A stretch of DNA of 8,779 bases from Syntrophobacterales bacterium (lineage in GTDB: Bacteria > Desulfobacterota > Syntrophobacteria > BM002): assembly GCA_030613915.1 (NCBI GenBank), contig JAUWKY010000068.1, positions 1 to 8,779 on the forward strand, given 5' to 3'. Numbering within the stretch: the stretch's first letter is position 1; every line of letters starts with the position of its first letter. The translations under genes were made by a program, and so were the position numbers. Under the pieces are notes generated by a model. It saw only the letters and a program-made list of their open reading frames with translations. It was not told where the DNA came from and searched no databases. Of the stretch, positions 6,288 through 8,779 are shown one piece after another.

Positions 6288-6292
6288 CAGAG

Positions 6293-8329
6293 ATGAAAGA
6301 CGAAAATAAGTCCAAGAAACAACTCATCGGTGAATTGGACAGACTACGTCAACGTCACACCCAATTGGAAACCGACAGCAAAGGGGTAGCGGCAGCGCTG
6401 AGTGAGAGTGAGAAAAGATATCGGAGGATTACCGAGGCCATAACGGATTACATATTTACGGTGAAGGTAGCAGACGGTCATCCTGCGGAAACTCATCATG
6501 GGCCAACCTGTGAGGCTGTGACGGGCTACACTGCGGAGGAATTTAACGCAGATCCCTTCCTCTGGATCCGAATGGTACCCGCAGAAGATCAGGATATTAT
6601 CCGAGCGCAGGCTTCGGAAGCTTTGTCGGGACATGACCCGGAACCGATAGAACATCGCATTATAAGAAAGGATGGCCAGATTAGATGGGTAAGTAACAGT
6701 CTGGTTCCCACGAGCGATGGGCAGGGAAATCTCGTTTCTTACGACGGTCTGCTTCGCGACATCACCAATCGTAAGATAGCTGAGGAGACACTTCGGGAAA
6801 GTGAGGAACGCTATCGCCACCTTGTGGAGACCATGAACGAGGGGTTGGCGATGGCGGACCAGGACTACGTATTTACCTTTGTCAATGAAAGACTTTGCGA
6901 GATGTTGGGATATTCTCGGGAGGAGATGCTAGGCCGTCATATCGTGGAACTTGTCCATGAGGATTACAAAGACTTCATGCAAGACCAGGTGGCCAGACGT
7001 CAAAGGGGCGAAGCAAGAAGTTATGAAATCGACTGGAGAGCAAAAGACGGTCAAAGGGTCTACACTCTGATATCTCCCAAGGGCTTTTACGATGCAAATG
7101 GACAGTTAACGGGCAGTCTGGGGGTCCTCACAGATATTACCGACCGCAAGCGGGCGGAAGAGGCGCTGCAAAAAGCTCACGCCGAACTAGAGTTACGGGT
7201 GCAAGAGCGTACTGCCGAACTGTTGCAGACAAACGAGCAGCTTAAACGCGAGATAGAAGATCGCAAAAGGATTGAGCAAGAACTTAGGGAAAGCGAAACC
7301 AGGTACCGACTTCTCATAAATAACATGCCCAGTATTGTTTACAGGGGATACAAGGACTGGTCTGTGGACTTTATGGATGAAAAAGTAAGGTCGCTTACAG
7401 GCTACTCCATGGAAGAGTTCAACTCTCGGAAAAAGAAGTGGTCTGAGGTCATAATAGGAAGCGACCTTGAAACTGCCAAGAAGGCTTTTATTCAAGCATT
7501 AAAAACGAACAAGTCCTATGTAAGGGAATACAGAATTGAAACAAAAGGTGGAGAAATTCTCTGGATACAGGAAAGGGGTCAGATAGTTTGCGATAAGGAC
7601 GGGGAGATTGAATATGTGAGCGGAGTTTTCTTCGATGTTACCGAACGAAAACAACTGCAAAAAGCCATTGTCCAAAGAGAAAAGCTCAATACTCTGGGAG
7701 CCATTGCTGCTGAAGTAGCCCATGAAATTCGCAATCCACTCGTCTCCTTGGGCGGCTTTGCCCGACGCCTTCAAAAGAAGTTTCCGGATATGACCGAGTG
7801 TGACGTTATCCTGCAGCAGTCCCAACGCTTGGAGAAAATACTGTCAAGGATACGGAACTATCTACACCCCGTAGAAATCCACCCTCAGGAATGTTCTGTC
7901 AACAGCATTATTACTGACTCTGTAGGCTTGCTCTCACCTGAAACCGAAATCAGAGGGCTCAGGTGCCAACTGAATCTCAATCCAGATCTGTCGGACGTCT
8001 ACACCGACCCGGACATACTGACCCAGATTTTTGTCAATCTCATTCTCAATGCGGCCGAGGCTATGGACAATGGTGGCGTTTTATCCATCAGGACCTTTGA
8101 AAGTGAGCAAGACCTCTACATTGAGTTCAAGAATCCATCCTCCGAACCGGCAGTCAAGCATCCTGAACTTCTTTTTATGCCCTTCGCTGAAGGCGGCGAG
8201 AGCATCGGCCTGCCGCTCTGCTACCGTCTCCTGAGGAATATGGGAGGTCTTCTCTCCTATGCGTCAGAAATAGATCATATGGTTTTTACCGTTTCTTTGC
8301 CCAAATCAGTCAGGCGTGATCTCCAATAA
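6293..8329 (+). CDS. Soluble triple-PAS sensor histidine kinase with degenerate ATP-lid motifs
   Basis: A 678-residue cytoplasmic protein with no TM helices. Order: N-terminal charged helix (1-40); PAS1 (about 41-160, ending DITNRK); PAS2 (about 172-285, ending DITDRK); coiled coil (about 286-335, LELRVQERTAELLQ); PAS3 (about 336-452, ending DVTERK); HisKA with H477 in AAEVAHEIRNPL; HATPase_c-like domain (about 570-670). The N box is normal (NLILNAAEAM, 582-591). The expected G1 DxGxG, however, is replaced by FKNPSSEP (612-619), the F-box region reads FMPFAEGG, and G2 reads ESIGLPL in place of GTGLGL. ATP handling may therefore be altered or reduced. Degeneration is confined to this region and the frame is open to the end, so this looks like subfamily divergence, not decay. 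No receiver domain is fused or adjacent. The hybrid kinase at 419-2383 carries two receivers, but a link is speculation. It is flanked by repeats and starts after a structured leader. Confidence 0.93.
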   Translation: MKDENKSKKQLIGELDRLRQRHTQLETDSKGVAAALSESEKRYRRITEAITDYIFTVKVADGHPAETHHGPTCEAVTGYTAEEFNADPFLWIRMVPAEDQDIIRAQASEALSGHDPEPIEHRIIRKDGQIRWVSNSLVPTSDGQGNLVSYDGLLRDITNRKIAEETLRESEERYRHLVETMNEGLAMADQDYVFTFVNERLCEMLGYSREEMLGRHIVELVHEDYKDFMQDQVARRQRGEARSYEIDWRAKDGQRVYTLISPKGFYDANGQLTGSLGVLTDITDRKRAEEALQKAHAELELRVQERTAELLQTNEQLKREIEDRKRIEQELRESETRYRLLINNMPSIVYRGYKDWSVDFMDEKVRSLTGYSMEEFNSRKKKWSEVIIGSDLETAKKAFIQALKTNKSYVREYRIETKGGEILWIQERGQIVCDKDGEIEYVSGVFFDVTERKQLQKAIVQREKLNTLGAIAAEVAHEIRNPLVSLGGFARRLQKKFPDMTECDVILQQSQRLEKILSRIRNYLHPVEIHPQECSVNSIITDSVGLLSPETEIRGLRCQLNLNPDLSDVYTDPDILTQIFVNLILNAAEAMDNGGVLSIRTFESEQDLYIEFKNPSSEPAVKHPELLFMPFAEGGESIGLPLCYRLLRNMGGLLSYASEIDHMVFTVSLPKSVRRDLQ

Positions 8330-8394
8330 CCCAGGACTCATTTTTTCTTTCGTTTGCTGAACGTCCACCTCAAATGAATCTCCCTTTAATTGTG

Positions 8395-8483
8395 GGTTTC
8401 AGGTTTCAGTGTTCCCGCCTTCGCCTCAAGGGCTTCGGCGCGGCAAGCAGTGTTCCCCGCTGCAGCTTCGCTTCAGACGGGAT
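8395..8483. repeat. REP-like repeat, right copy, inverted and interrupted
   Basis: 8448-8483 matches the reverse complement of 38-73 at 35 of 36 bases, and 8395-8418 matches the reverse complement of 61-85. The CAGTGTTCCC segment is thus present twice (8406-8415 and 8448-8457), separated by a 32-nt piece that contains its own hairpin: CGCC-ttc-GCC-tcaag-GGC-ttc-GGCG (8416-8440). This looks like a partial duplication within the repeat family seen at the left end of the window. Confidence 0.7.
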
Positions 8484-8527
8484 TTCCGCTTCGCTCCAAC
8501 AGGTTTAAGTTTTTTGTTTTTCTTACT

Positions 8528-8570
8528 GACACCTGACACCTGGTACCTGAATAGCACCCGACACCTGACA
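8528..8570. repeat. Short degenerate GACACCT repeats
   Basis: GACACCT occurs at 8528-8534, 8535-8541 and 8560-8566, with related GGTACCT (8542-8548) between. They lie between the REP-like block and msrA. Related ACCTGAAACCTG text is seen at the left end of the window. There are no spacers of CRISPR length. Confidence 0.5.
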
Positions 8571-8591
8571 TCCGGGCTGGAACATGGAGAG

Positions 8592-8610
8592 ATTAGTGAT
8601 TATCATTAAT
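8592..8610. promoter_or_regulatory. 19-bp operator-like palindrome before msrA
   Basis: ATTAGTGATTATCATTAAT pairs at 8 of 9 positions about a central T. It matches the Fur-box consensus at about 13 of 19 positions and shares TGATTATCAT with 6018-6028. It ends 37 nt before ATG 8648, a normal place for a repressor site. It may be a Fur-family site or another dyad operator; the regulator is unproven. Confidence 0.4.
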
Positions 8611-8633
8611 GGAACAAATGACATTTTGGATAG

Positions 8634-8639
8634 AAAGGA
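8634..8639 (+). promoter_or_regulatory. Ribosome binding site of msrA
   Basis: AAAGGA lies 8 nt before ATG 8648 and supports that start. Confidence 0.65.
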
Positions 8640-8647
8640 AGTTGTTC

Positions 8648-8779
8648 ATGTACAAACTCAGCATCATATATTTAATAGGGTTCCTGGCACTGGGCCTTCT
8701 CAGCACTACATATGCAAGTGGTGCGGAGACCCGGTCAAGTGTCTCCAAAAACAAACTCGAGAAAGCAACATTCGCCGGT
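8648..8779 (+). CDS. msrA: Secreted peptide methionine sulfoxide reductase MsrA, N-terminal part (cut by window end)
   Basis: 44 codons remain open to the last base. Residues 1-24 form a Sec signal peptide: a basic MYK start, a hydrophobic core IIYLIGFLALGLL, and a likely cleavage after TYA (before SGA). After a polar stretch the frame reads LEKATFAG and stops at the edge. KATFAGG is the standard lead-in to the MsrA catalytic motif GGCFWC, so the active-site cysteine should be encoded immediately beyond the window. MsrA reduces methionine-S-sulfoxide in proteins using a thiol reductant; the signal peptide places this one in the periplasm, where it would repair oxidised exported proteins. An MsrA-MsrB fusion cannot be excluded because the rest is unseen. 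A palindrome at 8592-8610 may regulate it. The family call rests on a short motif, hence moderate confidence. Confidence 0.75.
   Translation, partial: MYKLSIIYLIGFLALGLLSTTYASGAETRSSVSKNKLEKATFAG

Larger units (their letters stand above)
5965..6292. other. Divergent intergenic region
   Basis: A 328-bp gap between the leftward hydrolase and rightward PAS kinase genes, so it must carry control signals for both. It holds an operator-like palindrome (6017-6029), a TTGACA on the minus strand (6034-6039) with no convincing -10 at proper spacing, and a weak plus-strand pair TTGAAA (6156-6161) / TAATGT (6179-6184) with a 17-nt spacer. Two hairpins follow at 6192-6250. No small gene was recognised. 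Confidence 0.5.
8330..8633. other. Repeat-rich intergenic region between kinase and msrA
   Basis: About 300 bp without a recognised gene. In order: a short T-rich stretch after the kinase stop (8341-8350, no hairpin before it, so no terminator is called), the inverted REP-like block (8395-8483), degenerate GACACCT repeats (8528-8570) and an operator-like palindrome (8592-8610). A frame is open through the repeats, but its low-complexity content and lack of a ribosome site argue against coding. Confidence 0.55.

Noticed and set aside
8540..8556. Second sigma-54-like promoter before msrA (GG-N10-GC in CTGGTACCTGAATAGCA)
   Set aside because: Spacing is right but four consensus positions fail, and it lies inside degenerate GACACCT repeats, so chance is likely.
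8409..8609. Plus-strand open frame of about 66 residues before msrA
   Set aside because: It is made of the REP-like block and GACACCT repeats with no ribosome site.

Overview
The window looks like a chromosomal stretch of a Gram-negative, probably deltaproteobacterial (Desulfobacterota-like) genome. This is an inference from gene content: PAS-rich and hybrid histidine kinases, a GspG-like pseudopilin, an SPII lipoprotein hydrolase, a sigma-54-type promoter and many AT-rich palindromic intergenic repeats. No rRNA, tRNA, phage, transposase or CRISPR sequence was recognised. All genes look intact except the last, which is cut by the window edge.

Layout. 1-363 is non-coding and repeat-rich (a REP-like GC-rich palindrome, then an AT-rich nested palindrome). 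A well-spaced sigma-54 promoter candidate (364-380) precedes a rightward cluster of three genes: a REC-PAS-HisKA-HATPase-REC hybrid kinase (419-2383), a small two-TM HAMP-like membrane protein (2443-3069) and a GspG-like pseudopilin with an odd Gly-Lys repeat (about 3129-3701). The pseudopilin converges on a leftward diacylglycerol/lipid kinase-family gene (3698-4603), and the two stop codons share one CTAG. After a 302-bp repeat-rich gap comes a second leftward gene, a lipoprotein lysophospholipase-like alpha/beta hydrolase (4906-5964). A divergent 328-bp intergenic region with an operator-like palindrome and hairpins separates it from a soluble triple-PAS histidine kinase (6293-8329), whose ATP-binding domain lacks the usual G1 motif. 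A second repeat-rich region (8330-8633) carries an inverted copy of the left-end REP-like element and a 19-bp operator-like palindrome. It leads into the start of a secreted MsrA (methionine sulfoxide reductase) gene cut by the window end.

How the genes may work together. The first three genes are co-directional and closely spaced, so they may form a signalling and pseudopilin unit under sigma-54 control (inference). The two leftward genes both belong to lipid-acting families (lipid kinase; monoglyceride lipase-like hydrolase), but a repeat element lies between them, so co-transcription is uncertain. The second kinase has no response regulator beside it.

The most notable points are the degenerate kinase ATP lid, the KGKG-encoding 12-nt repeat inside the pseudopilin, and a composite intergenic repeat (GC-rich REP-like piece, AT-rich nested palindrome, 23-nt tail) present twice. 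I see no clear evidence of a wholly new multi-gene system.
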